Positions 51,014-59,715 of a DNA stretch of 64,000 bases are shown here, one piece after another. Under the pieces are notes generated by a model. The model was not told the origin of the DNA. It ran no database searches and was given only the letters and a program-made list of their open reading frames with translations. Each line of letters opens with the position of its first letter. The stretch's first letter is position 1. Made by a program: the position numbers and the translations under genes. Source of the stretch: a candidate division WWE3 bacterium RIFCSPHIGHO2_01_FULL_40_23 (GTDB lineage Bacteria > Patescibacteria > WWE3 > UBA101185 > 2-01-FULL-41-18); contig MEUZ01000007.1 in the NCBI GenBank assembly GCA_001772615.1, positions 110,947-174,946 of the forward strand. The letters are read 5' to 3'.

Positions 51014-52138
51014 TTAACCTTCCACGAGTTCAAGCTCGGAGGCGTATTGGTCCTCGCCTGCCTCCGCCAGATCTTTTTTAAGCCTAATCGTTGAAACGAC
51101 TTTAAGCCCGTGCATCTCTTTTAAGGTGTCAAATATAAAACTGTCATTAGTTACTATAAGACAAAGTTGAGCGAGGTTTTTATTAGCTGGAGCAAGCTGC
51201 AAAACCTTCTCAAAAAAAGCTTTATGCTCCGGTTTTATATAAGCATGAAGAATAGAAAAAGGTCTTATGGTTTTGTATAAAGACATTCCGGCATACATTG
51301 TAAAGGCGTAGGGAACATTGGAATTTACAGCCGATTTATGTAAAGCATTAGCTATCTCTTTTAGCCCTGGAAGGCCACTCGTGTAATAGTAAAACCCAAG
51401 CCCTTCTTCAGGCAGTTCTTCTTTTGCAGCCGGCGGCTCTTTAACGACAGGTGTTTCTTTCGGTTCTTCCGAAATACTTTGAACTGTAGGTTTATCTGCC
51501 ATTCTTTGAGTAGCCTGAAATTTAGGTGCTGTTTCCCTAAGCTTACCGAATTTTGAACTGAAATCGTACTGATCTGCAAGACTTGCGCCGCTAGCGGCTG
51601 TTTGAGGACTGGAAGGCGCCTCACTGGATGTTTCGGAAGGCGTTTCTGTCACTTCTGCGGGCTTTTCCGCTAATTTTTCGCGGGCTTCTTTAAATTTTGC
51701 TAGCCAATCAACAGTTTCCACTGGTTTTGAGGGTTCGGCGCTCTGCGATGACATTATATTTGAATGTGCAACTGGAGTGCTGACATCAGAAGAAGGTTTA
51801 TCCAGCGTTGTTTCGGTCGTGTGCTTTTCTTGTGCGGCTCTGAACCTTGCAAGCCAATCAACTTCCGAAACAGGCTGTTTTATTGCATCTTCATCCTTTT
51901 TAAGAGCTCGCCTACCCGGACTGAATTGAACATCGGACAATGATTGACGGGAAGGAACTCTCTGGGAGGGATAAAGAAAGTCAAGAATGTTTTGTTTAGA
52001 AAACCTATGCCTTCCCGTAGCGGTTTTGACGTCGGCTTTGATTTTGCCGTCTTCGAGATATCTGTACACGGACCTTAAACTGACCCCAAGGATCTCTGAA
52101 ACTTCCGTGGAGGAATAAAGCCTGTCTTCTAATTCCAT
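51014..52138 (-). CDS. MerR-type HTH protein with WLA-F motif repeats
   Basis: 374 aa. N-terminal excisionase/MerR helix-turn-helix (YSSTEVSEILGVSLRSVYRYLEDGKI, ~8-35). Middle: low-complexity acidic Ser/Pro with three short repeats, VDWLARF, VDWLAKF and DFSSKF. C-terminal globular domain (~245-374). Leaderless: -10 box CATACT ends six bases before ATG. It sits downstream of wecG and mreB; may link surface sugar or shape genes to transcription. Confidence 0.7.
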   Translation of the reverse strand: MELEDRLYSSTEVSEILGVSLRSVYRYLEDGKIKADVKTATGRHRFSKQNILDFLYPSQRVPSRQSLSDVQFSPGRRALKKDEDAIKQPVSEVDWLARFRAAQEKHTTETTLDKPSSDVSTPVAHSNIMSSQSAEPSKPVETVDWLAKFKEAREKLAEKPAEVTETPSETSSEAPSSPQTAASGASLADQYDFSSKFGKLRETAPKFQATQRMADKPTVQSISEEPKETPVVKEPPAAKEELPEEGLGFYYYTSGLPGLKEIANALHKSAVNSNVPYAFTMYAGMSLYKTIRPFSILHAYIKPEHKAFFEKVLQLAPANKNLAQLCLIVTNDSFIFDTLKEMHGLKVVSTIRLKKDLAEAGEDQYASELELVEG

Positions 52139-52143
52139 AAAAA

Positions 52144-52156
52144 TAGTATGATACTA
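52144..52156 (-). promoter_or_regulatory. Palindromic operator over the -10 of the MerR-type gene
   Basis: TAGTATCATACTA, an exact 13-base palindrome, overlaps the -10 (52150-52145). The -35 TTGACA is at 52173-52168 with a 17-base spacer. A self-repression site is the natural reading. Confidence 0.6.
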
Positions 52157-52202
52157 AATGAAATAAATGTCAATAAAAAGAAATTTTGAAGGGCTTAACG
52201 TC

Positions 52203-53111
52203 CTATTTTTTCATTAAAGATCTAAAGTAAACAAGAAGTGGAAAATAAGGAAAAGCGCTAAGAACTCTACCTAACCTCTCAAAGGCCAGTTTGCCGTTTG
52301 ACAACTCTGAAAAAGGTCTAAAAAAAAGCTCAAGCCCCCGTTCCTGTAAAAATTTAGGAGCTCTTTTTCTTCTTCCCGTTATAAAATCAAAAGCCCCTCC
52401 CACCCCCATCATAACTTTAAAAGGAAGCCTTCTTATGTTCTCCTTTATCCAAAGCTCCTGCTTCACCTGACCGAAAGCGACAAAGCAAAAATCAACTGAT
52501 TTTAACCCTGAAACTTTGATATCGGAATCAATTTTGTTAATAACATCTTGAATGGGTACAAAGTTGAAGCTTCCGTCTTCTTTTTGATATCTGCCGGAGC
52601 ATGAACCAACAAACTTAATGAGGGGGAAACGCTCTTGTAATAAGCTTAAGGCATTTCTAGCACTTTCTACTTTGGTCTGATAAGAAGTCCCCACCAAATA
52701 CACGGAAATACCTTTTTCACGATAAAAATCAAAGATTTTTAGCATCAAATCCGTCCCTGTCACCCTCTCATTCAACACGTCAAGTGAACTTGGATTTAAG
52801 AATCCCAAAATTCCAATATTTATTCCGAGAAGGAAAGATTTTACAGGAAAAAGAAAGCCTCTTTTTAACTCATTAACATCTCGTAAATACTTAGCCGCGT
52901 ATAGGACTCCGAACCCATCGGGTATAGAAAGATCGGCAGAATTTAGAGCGTTCAGAAATTCCTTATTCCCCTGCGCGTTAAGAATAAATTCGGAGTTAGT
53001 TGTCACAATCTGATGTTTTTTTTGATCTTTGAGCATTTGATCAATCTCAAAAAGTGATTGCTTATAACCAACTTTAGACACTTTTACGCCTAGAATTTCA
53101 ATGTTTGTCAT
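52203..53111 (-). CDS. WecG/TagA/CpsF-family glycosyltransferase (GT26)
   Basis: 302 aa from ATG 53111 (a TTG two codons earlier is possible). GT26 blocks: QIVTTNSEFILNAQGN, SIPDGFGVLYAAK, DFCFVAFGQVKQELWI, MGVGGAFDFITG. Adds a sugar to a lipid-linked precursor for a surface polymer at the inner membrane. 33 bases after mreB, possibly cotranscribed. Confidence 0.88.
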   Translation of the reverse strand: MTNIEILGVKVSKVGYKQSLFEIDQMLKDQKKHQIVTTNSEFILNAQGNKEFLNALNSADLSIPDGFGVLYAAKYLRDVNELKRGFLFPVKSFLLGINIGILGFLNPSSLDVLNERVTGTDLMLKIFDFYREKGISVYLVGTSYQTKVESARNALSLLQERFPLIKFVGSCSGRYQKEDGSFNFVPIQDVINKIDSDIKVSGLKSVDFCFVAFGQVKQELWIKENIRRLPFKVMMGVGGAFDFITGRRKRAPKFLQERGLELFFRPFSELSNGKLAFERLGRVLSAFPYFPLLVYFRSLMKK

Positions 53112-53144
53112 AGTCAAAAAATAAACAGGGTAAGTGATTGAAAA

Positions 53145-54149
53145 CTACCTCTTCATTACACTTTTGCCATATAAATCCATGCTTTCCATAGCCTGTGCCA
53201 CACCTCTTACCACGCAAAGGAGAGGCTCGTCTGCTACATGAGTCGGAACCCCCGTAGCTTGGGAAATAAAGGAGTCAAGGCTTCTTAAATGCGCCGTTCC
53301 CCCACTAAGAACGAAGCCTTTATCAATAATGTCGGAAGATAATTCAGGCGGTGTTTGCTCCAATACGTTCTTGATAGACAAGACAATTTGTGACAAAGGA
53401 GACTGAATAGCTTGTGAAACTTCATGTGAACCAACTAGGATCGTCTTAGGCAAACCTGAAATTGAATCCCTACCCTTGACCTCAAGAAACTCCTCTTTGT
53501 CCAAAGGAAAGGCAGTACCAATTGTTTTTTTAACGTCTTCACTGGTTTTGTCGCCTATTATCAATCCATACTTCCGTCTGATATGTTGTCCGATTGCTTC
53601 GTCAATCTTGTTACCCGCTACCCTGACACTGCCAAATACAACTATGCCATAAAGTGACACTACTGCTATTTCACTCGTCCCCCCACCTATATTTACTATC
53701 ATATTACCTGACGGTTCTGATATTGGCAGTCCAGTACCAATGGCTGCTGCAAGAGGTTCAGGTATAAGATAAGCGTACCTTGCACCCGCCGAGTAGGCCG
53801 CGTCCAAAACCGCTCTTGCTTCAACCGAAGTTACCCCAGCAGGGACCGACACCATAACATCCGGTTTAAATATCCTTGAACCGCCGACTGACTTATTAAT
53901 AAAATACTTAAGCATTGCCTCGGTAACCGCGTAGTCGGCAATTACGCCATCCCTTAGAGGCCTTAAAGCCGTTATCCCCTCCGGTGTTTTCCCAAGCATT
54001 TCCTTGGCGTCATTCCCTACGGCAACAACCCTTTCGTCATCCTCGGTGATGGCAACAACAGTCGGCTCATTAAGAACAATCCCCTTGCCAAGCACATACA
54101 CAACTGAATTCGCGGTTCCAAGATCAATGGCAATTCTTTTATTAAGCAT
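53145..54149 (-). CDS. mreB: Rod-shape actin homologue MreB
   Basis: 334 aa. Actin fold motifs: AIDLGTANSVVYV, phosphate-2 NIGGGTSEIAVVS, adenosine loop LSGGTAHLRSLD. Filament under the membrane that guides wall growth. TATAAT (54162-54157) ends seven bases before the ATG, extended -10 TGG; leaderless. Confidence 0.93.
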   Translation of the reverse strand: MLNKRIAIDLGTANSVVYVLGKGIVLNEPTVVAITEDDERVVAVGNDAKEMLGKTPEGITALRPLRDGVIADYAVTEAMLKYFINKSVGGSRIFKPDVMVSVPAGVTSVEARAVLDAAYSAGARYAYLIPEPLAAAIGTGLPISEPSGNMIVNIGGGTSEIAVVSLYGIVVFGSVRVAGNKIDEAIGQHIRRKYGLIIGDKTSEDVKKTIGTAFPLDKEEFLEVKGRDSISGLPKTILVGSHEVSQAIQSPLSQIVLSIKNVLEQTPPELSSDIIDKGFVLSGGTAHLRSLDSFISQATGVPTHVADEPLLCVVRGVAQAMESMDLYGKSVMKR

Positions 54150-54199
54150 GTAACAGATTATATACCACGGAAAGAGCCCCTGATGCTATAAAGACTTGC

Positions 54200-54296
54200 T
54201 TTTACCGCCATCTGCCAACTGGCGGGAGCGGACAGGTTCAGGATGACAAAACATTGCGCTCCGAGTGCCCCTTAAGAGGCATATACTGTTGTCTTT
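54200..54296. repeat. Dispersed repeats and partial MITE end
   Basis: Contains CTGCCAACTGGCGG, a GGATGACA unit and the CATTGCGCTCCGAG..AAGAGGCATATACTGTTGTCTTTC end shared with 41187-41240. Confidence 0.55.
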
Positions 54297-54354
54297 CTGA
54301 AGTATGCGAGCGGATGGCTGTGAAGAAACCCCACTTTCATGGTAAAATCGGCTC

Positions 54355-55497
54355 ATGAAAAAGGTCTTTGCTACAGCTCTGATTTTTGCCGTTCTTGGCG
54401 GCATTACAATTGCAATTTACCTCTATTCAACCGGCTACCGTGTGAACGTAAAAAAAGGAGAAATAACCCCGACCGGAATGATAGCGGCAAAATCAATACC
54501 CGATGGGGCGCAGGTATATGTTGATGGCGTACTGACAACTGCAACAAACGGCACAGTTACAGGCATAAAACCTGGCACTCACAAACTTAAAGTTGTAAAA
54601 AACGGCTTTGTAACCTGGGAAAAAGATATTGAGGTTTTTGAACAACTTGTAACCGACATAACAGCCGTGCTTGTATCTAAAACACCTCGCCTTGAGCCGT
54701 TAACAAGTGAAGGGGCCAATTCGCCCGTTATCTCCCCCACCCTCACAAAAATTGCCTATTTTACAAAAGACGGCAAGAAGCCAGGTGTGTGGGTTTTCCC
54801 CCTCGGAGGAAATATCCAGGTCAACTTATTTAAAACCGCCCCCGACGTCATTTTAGAAGACACGGCAAAAATCATCTTTTCAAACGGGGAATACATTGAA
54901 TGGAGCCCCGACGAAAAAGAGCTTCTGGTTAAAGTAGACGAAAATAGACTTTTTACGGCAGACCTTGCTTCAAAGGTATTTGAGACAACCACCTCGGCAG
55001 AGCTCACCAGAAAAACATGGAACGAAAAAATTATGGAAAAAAGGTCGCTTTTCCTTTCAAGGCTTGCTCTTTCCGATGAAGTTAATAAACTTGCTCTTGA
55101 CCCCGAAACAGTCTGGTCGCCCGATGAAAAAAAGTTCATGTATAAAGAAAAAGATGGAGACTTCACTTTATATAAAGTGTATAACCTTGAAAAACCGCTC
55201 CCTGTGGGTGAGAAAACAAACTATACGGTCTTTTCAGTAAAAAACGACACGCCCCAGCCTAAAGTTTACTGGTACAATGACAGCTTCCATTTAATTACGG
55301 TTGAAGGCGACATAAAAAAGGAAAATAAGGGAAGTATTTACCTTATTAGAATAGACGGGACCAACAAAACTGAAGTCTATAACAATACTCTTTACTCGGA
55401 TATTGCCTTTTCAACACCTTACGGAGATAAAATAGTAATCCTGACTTCTTTCAGATCTAATAATCAAACTGATCTGTATGCAATTGGTATAAGGTAG
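54355..55497 (+). CDS. PEGA-domain protein with beta-propeller-like part
   Basis: 380 aa. N-terminal membrane anchor (FATALIFAVLGGITIAIYLY), PEGA domain (KSIPDGAQVYVDGVLTTATNGTVTGIKPGTHKLKVVKNGF), then WD40/TolB-like repeats (IEWSPDEKELLV, VWSPDEKKFMY). Surface-facing. TAAAAT ends six bases before the ATG. Its 3' end overlaps the sortase gene by 41 bases. Confidence 0.78.
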   Translation: MKKVFATALIFAVLGGITIAIYLYSTGYRVNVKKGEITPTGMIAAKSIPDGAQVYVDGVLTTATNGTVTGIKPGTHKLKVVKNGFVTWEKDIEVFEQLVTDITAVLVSKTPRLEPLTSEGANSPVISPTLTKIAYFTKDGKKPGVWVFPLGGNIQVNLFKTAPDVILEDTAKIIFSNGEYIEWSPDEKELLVKVDENRLFTADLASKVFETTTSAELTRKTWNEKIMEKRSLFLSRLALSDEVNKLALDPETVWSPDEKKFMYKEKDGDFTLYKVYNLEKPLPVGEKTNYTVFSVKNDTPQPKVYWYNDSFHLITVEGDIKKENKGSIYLIRIDGTNKTEVYNNTLYSDIAFSTPYGDKIVILTSFRSNNQTDLYAIGIR

Positions 55498-56221
55498 TGT
55501 CTATTACCGAGGGGGCGCGGGATGACGTAAAAAGCCCCGAGTCAAAGTAGCCGAAACTCCCCACCTCAATTAGTTTTGCAGTCACAACCAACCTATTAAT
55601 AGTAGTCCCGGGCGGGTCACACGTCTGAAGGGTCAAAGTGGGATCAAGTACCTTTCTTGTTAAAGGCTTTGTATCAAACCCCTTTACAACTTCCTTTCCT
55701 ATAACCTCATAAATGTAATCTTTATTCTGGTAAAATATATGGACTTTATCCCCTTTTTCAAGCTTTCTTAAAAGATTAAACGTGGTAGCGTATTTCCCAA
55801 GCTCAAAGAAATTAAGAGATGAATGAGCAAAAAGGTATACATTTCCCTTCTCACCCGGGAAAGCCGTCCCAGCGGCATGTGCGACCCCGCTTTTAAGAGA
55901 CTCTTTATAGGCTTTCTCATCAATAACTGACACATTGGGTACAATCGGCGCATTCACGTCAATTTTTTCAATGACTATAGAAAACTCTCGGTTAACAGGC
56001 ACTATTTTAATGGGCTTTGAAGAAAGGTACCTTGCAAAAACGCTTGCTTGCCCAGAGCCTGTCGAAGCGCCAAGAGAATACTCCTGCTTCTTAAAGACTT
56101 TGAGCTGATACCAGACTTCCCCTACTAAAATAGGTATATAGGTATATCCAAGTACGGCAAAACCGCCCAAAATTAGCAAATTCGCCAGAAACCTTGCCAG
56201 AAAGACCTTAAACTTACTCAT
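55457..56221 (-). CDS. Sortase (class E/D-like transpeptidase)
   Basis: 254 aa from ATG 56221. Membrane anchor, then the sortase barrel with catalytic His in YLFAHSS, Cys in TLQTCDPPGTT and Arg in NRLVVTA. Joins surface proteins or cleaves sorting signals. An ASTGSGQAS stretch near residue 52 is encoded by a dispersed GCTTCGACAGGCTC-type repeat inserted in frame. Confidence 0.85.
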   Translation of the reverse strand: MSKFKVFLARFLANLLILGGFAVLGYTYIPILVGEVWYQLKVFKKQEYSLGASTGSGQASVFARYLSSKPIKIVPVNREFSIVIEKIDVNAPIVPNVSVIDEKAYKESLKSGVAHAAGTAFPGEKGNVYLFAHSSLNFFELGKYATTFNLLRKLEKGDKVHIFYQNKDYIYEVIGKEVVKGFDTKPLTRKVLDPTLTLQTCDPPGTTINRLVVTAKLIEVGSFGYFDSGLFTSSRAPSVIDTTLYQLHTDQFDY

Positions 56222-56269
56222 AATAAAGCCAAGTATATCATCTTTACGCTCAAATCTTCCAAAGCCCTT

Positions 56270-56380
56270 CGTAACAGTCATTCCAGCGAAAGCTGGAATC
56301 TAAGATTAAAGATGCCGGATCATCTGCCGGCTGGCGGACGGCATGACATAAAAGTCAGTCCAGGATGGCAACTTGCGCTT
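56270..56380. repeat. Dispersed palindromic repeats
   Basis: GTCATTCCAGCGAAAGCTGGAATCTA, CTGCCGGCTGGCGGACGGCATGACA and a partial AGTCCAGGATGGCA unit between sortase and Cache genes. Confidence 0.65.
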
Positions 56381-56422
56381 CCCTAAAGCCTGGCTGTATT
56401 ATAAAAGAGTCTGGAAACGAAA

Positions 56423-57403
56423 ATGTCAAAAACTTTCTTTGCAAAACTCCTGCTCCTTCTTTTATGCATCATTTCCTTATGGTTTATTTCCTCCGCGGTC
56501 ACAAGAAGGAACCTTTCTCAATCGATAAATGATGCCTCAAAAGACAAAGAACTTCTTATTGCTAAACTAGCAGCAAAAGCGCTTGAAGATAAATTCAGCC
56601 TGACTGCGGTAAAAATCCAGACTCTTTCCAGGCTTCCCGAAATTAAAGAAGGGGACAAAAGCGAATGTGAGGAGATTCTAAAATCCCTTACACAAGGGAG
56701 TGATGAAACTCTCTTAAGAGCTGATGAGAAAGGCGCGGTTAACTGCTCTTCCAACTCGGAGCTTTTTGACCCTGACGCTGTGAAACTTAACCCCAAACTT
56801 AGTGAGTTCTATAAAGACCCAATACCCTCCGGCGCCCTTGTAAAGTCTTTTATAACCGACATAAGCTCGGAACCAGCATTTTTAATCCTCTACCCTATTT
56901 CTGACAACGAAGGTGATTTTAACGGAATTCTAGGGGCAGTCCTTCCATACGACAAGCTCTTTAATAAATACCTTGAAGCCATAAACACCAATAAGGGGGG
57001 AAGCGTGTCTATCCAAGATCAGGAAGGCTTAATAATTTATCACCAAAGCAAGGCCTTTGCAGGCAAAAACTTCTGGTCGGAGGAGATCCAGAATACCATC
57101 ACCCAAAGGGAAGCCTTAAATACAGCGATCAAGGAAGTCGCTTCAGGAAATAAGAAAGATACTTTCTTGAACCATAAAGAAGGTGATAAAGAGCTCATCA
57201 CCGTAATTGCTTCATCAGAGATATTTCCCAATACAAGACTTCTTGTTGTGTCCTCAATCCCTTCAGACGGCATAGAAAAAAGTGTAATGAACCTTAATGT
57301 GGGTACTGGCCTTAACCTTCTTGCAATCCTTATGGCGGCCGTAACTATTCTTATTATCATCTCATTTGTGATGTACGTAAGAAAGATGAATGAGGCCATA
57401 TAA
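56423..57403 (+). CDS. Cache-domain membrane sensor without output domain
   Basis: 326 aa. Two membrane helices (~5-24 and ~293-317) flank an extracellular dCache-like domain (ILYPISDNEGDFNGILGAVLPYDKLF; GSVSIQDQEGLIIYHQSKAFAGKNF). It ends 9 residues after the second helix, so no kinase or HAMP part. The next gene overlaps by 14 bases, so it may sense a ligand for the MFS protein. Confidence 0.72.
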   Translation: MSKTFFAKLLLLLLCIISLWFISSAVTRRNLSQSINDASKDKELLIAKLAAKALEDKFSLTAVKIQTLSRLPEIKEGDKSECEEILKSLTQGSDETLLRADEKGAVNCSSNSELFDPDAVKLNPKLSEFYKDPIPSGALVKSFITDISSEPAFLILYPISDNEGDFNGILGAVLPYDKLFNKYLEAINTNKGGSVSIQDQEGLIIYHQSKAFAGKNFWSEEIQNTITQREALNTAIKEVASGNKKDTFLNHKEGDKELITVIASSEIFPNTRLLVVSSIPSDGIEKSVMNLNVGTGLNLLAILMAAVTILIIISFVMYVRKMNEAI

Positions 57404-58589
57404 ACATCACTTTTCAACGCTGCTTCATTTACCCCGCCGGCCAAGCGAGTTCCTCTCGCTTCTCTACTTAGTCGCTGTGATCAGAAACCTGGTCTTTATT
57501 CTTCTCAATTTGTTTCTTCCCATCTTTGTTTTTAAGATCTTTCTTGAACTGGGATCTTCTGAAAAGGAGGCGCTTATTTTAATTGGACTTACCTTTCTTT
57601 ACTTTCAAACGGTTCACGGGATTTTGACTTTTGCGGTATCTAAAGTTATTTCTCACTACGGGACCAAGGTTGGTTTTATTATAGGTCAGGTAGCTCTGTC
57701 CGGCTCTCTATATATGTTATTTCACTCCAAAAGTCTTGAAGGCGTATTTGCAAGTTTCCTTATTTGGGCCGTCGCGGCGGCATTTTACTGGATTTCATAT
57801 CACACTTTCTTTCTTGAAATGGGAAAACCGGGCAAATTTGGCGAGGAGCTTGGCCTTGTTGAGATGTTAACAATCCTCACAGGCTTAACTGCCCCAGCCC
57901 TCACAGGAGCTCTTATAGCCTTAAAGGGTCCCCAAATCTTATTTACCGTCTGCGTTCTCCTTATTCTGGTAACTCTAGTCCTTATTCTTTTAGTTAAAGA
58001 CAATCAAAAACTTGGCTCTGTCGGACTTAAAACGACTCTGTTGGATATCCGCGGTAACAAAAGAGACTTCATTAGCTTCATTGGAGCCGGAGGGCAGGAA
58101 ATTATATACTCTGTAGCCTGGCCTCTTATCCTTTTTGCAGTCTTTAAAAACTATCTTGAAGTTGGAATTATTGCCTCAATTATCCTTTTGACAAGCGGTT
58201 TGACCTCATTTTTTGTCGGAAAGTTAAGTGACCACGTAAACAAAGTGAGTATTGAAAAAATAGGCTCGGCGGTTATTTCGGCAACCTTTATTGGAAGGGT
58301 TTTTTTCCAGACTCCCCTTTCCTTATATGCTTTAGACTCAATTTATAAGATTTTCTCCTCCGCGTTTAACCTTCCTCTTGAGGCTTTAGCTTATACAAAA
58401 GCCGTAGACGGAGACAAGGTAAGGTATATTGTCTTTAGGGAGCTTGGTTATAAAGCGGGTGGGATTCTTGGAATGGTTTCTTTCCTTGTGGTTTTATACC
58501 TTGGGCTGTCATTTTGGTGGACATTTGCCTTCGCGGCTTTATTTTCTCTGCTTCCTATGGCCGCAAGGCAAAAGAATTTTGAAGCCTAA
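57390..58589 (+). CDS. MFS transporter
   Basis: 399 aa, about 12 hydrophobic spans with a central loop after helix 6. Weak family features (GKLSDHVNKVS in loop 8-9). Substrate unknown; coupled to the Cache gene by overlap. Its stop overlaps that of the convergent DUF3175 gene. Confidence 0.75.
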   Translation: MRPYKHHFSTLLHLPRRPSEFLSLLYLVAVIRNLVFILLNLFLPIFVFKIFLELGSSEKEALILIGLTFLYFQTVHGILTFAVSKVISHYGTKVGFIIGQVALSGSLYMLFHSKSLEGVFASFLIWAVAAAFYWISYHTFFLEMGKPGKFGEELGLVEMLTILTGLTAPALTGALIALKGPQILFTVCVLLILVTLVLILLVKDNQKLGSVGLKTTLLDIRGNKRDFISFIGAGGQEIIYSVAWPLILFAVFKNYLEVGIIASIILLTSGLTSFFVGKLSDHVNKVSIEKIGSAVISATFIGRVFFQTPLSLYALDSIYKIFSSAFNLPLEALAYTKAVDGDKVRYIVFRELGYKAGGILGMVSFLVVLYLGLSFWWTFAFAALFSLLPMAARQKNFEA

Positions 58590-58888
58590 TGAGTTCCCCT
58601 GCCAAAAAGCTTTCTTAACTCGTCCTTTGATTTTTCAAGCACCTTCAGCCGACTTTTAGGAAGGCCTTTCCCCGCTCTATTTATATAAAAGTTAAGCATT
58701 GACATAGCTGACTGAAAGGATGAGACTTTTCTTCTCTTACTATCGTCAGCCGATCTTTTTAGCGATTTTGCAACTTTTAGAGGGTCGCTAAAGGTAAAGA
58801 CCCCTTTCTCAAGGTCAAGCGCGTTACTGTTTTTGGTTACACCAGCCGACCAGTATTTTCTACTTTTCCTACCAGTTTGTGTTGTCAT
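58586..58888 (-). CDS. DUF3175 family protein
   Basis: 100 aa. Typical family sequence: YWSAGVTKNSNALDLEKGVFTFSDPLKVAKSLKRSADDSKRRK and SMLNFYINRAGKGLPKSRLKVLEKSKDELRKLFGR. Function unknown; basic, may bind nucleic acid. Confidence 0.85.
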   Translation of the reverse strand: MTTQTGRKSRKYWSAGVTKNSNALDLEKGVFTFSDPLKVAKSLKRSADDSKRRKVSSFQSAMSMLNFYINRAGKGLPKSRLKVLEKSKDELRKLFGRGTH

Positions 58889-58957
58889 ATGTGAAAGCTT
58901 GCTCTCTGCTTCATTAATGGCTGTGCCAAGTTAAACTTGCGAAAGCAAGTTTTTACG

Positions 58958-59034
58958 TGGTCGGGGTGCTCGGACTTGAACCGAGAACCTCTGCGTCCCG
59001 AACGCAGCGCGCTAGCCAATTGCGCCACACCCCG
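58958..59034 (-). tRNA. tRNA-Pro (anticodon CGG)
   Basis: 77 nt with CCA encoded. Acceptor CGGGGTG/CACCCCG, anticodon arm CTGCG-TTCGGGA-CGCAG, T arm with GGTTCAAGTCC. A hairpin AACTTGC-GAAA-GCAAGTT follows at 58933-58953. Confidence 0.93.
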
Positions 59035-59208
59035 TCAAACGGACTGGCCTTGTGGTTCATCATTATCAACTCTGCATATGATAGGCTACCACAGTTTTTA
59101 TTATATCCCACCCATCAAACATTCGAAAACGATAGGAACTATATAAGTGTACTATAACGACAAATTAATAACTTATAGATATCTGACTTGCTCTTCTTTA
59201 GCAGCATA

Positions 59209-59249
59209 TGCATAGGTTAAGCAATGCATAGGCATTAGATATGCATAGG
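59209..59249 (+). promoter_or_regulatory. TGCATAGG repeats
   Basis: TGCATAGG occurs at 59209-59216, 59225-59232 and 59242-59249, and again at 60851-60858 next to the start of the giant gene, with an inverted copy at 60786-60793. Possible protein-binding sites. Confidence 0.4.
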
Positions 59250-59472
59250 TTGCTGACCCAACAACCAAAGCCGATTTTAGTGTGTACTCTTGTACTCATT
59301 TTGCCCTATCAAGCGAAGGCACATCCACAAAACCAAATATCTTATATAACATTTCTTATAAGCCTAATGGTAGAACGCTTAAAAAACAGCTAAAGTTCTG
59401 AATGACTCCTTAGGGAGTCCGGAAAACAGAACCCCGCTAGTGGCCCTGCCATAGTCTGTCAAGGGTACCACA

Positions 59473-59643
59473 CAGAAATCAAAATGTACCTTCAAAGAAG
59501 GATTCTCGCAGCCATTGCCTTGTATCTACGAATTAATACTTTATAGCAATGGCGAGAGGAAGGGGCTGCGTGGCTGATGAGTTAACAGTTCTGTAACGTA
59601 CCGCAAGATCCCGTGCCTTCAAGAAGGTATATTTTGATTTCTG
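59473..59643. ncRNA. Long inverted repeat, candidate structured RNA
   Basis: CAGAAATCAAAATGTACCTTC (59473-59493) and GAAGGTATATTTTGATTTCTG (59623-59643) pair over 21 bases with one wobble. Nested inside: CCATTGC/GCAATGG and GCAGCC/GGCTGC. ACAGAAC/GTTCTGT nearby gives an alternative pairing. No gene lies in 59035-59715. Confidence 0.45.
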
Positions 59644-59715
59644 CTTTAAACCTCGTACGTCTCACGCAGGATACCCTGTATAAGTGACCTATGTACAAGC
59701 TTTCAAAGGCTCTGG

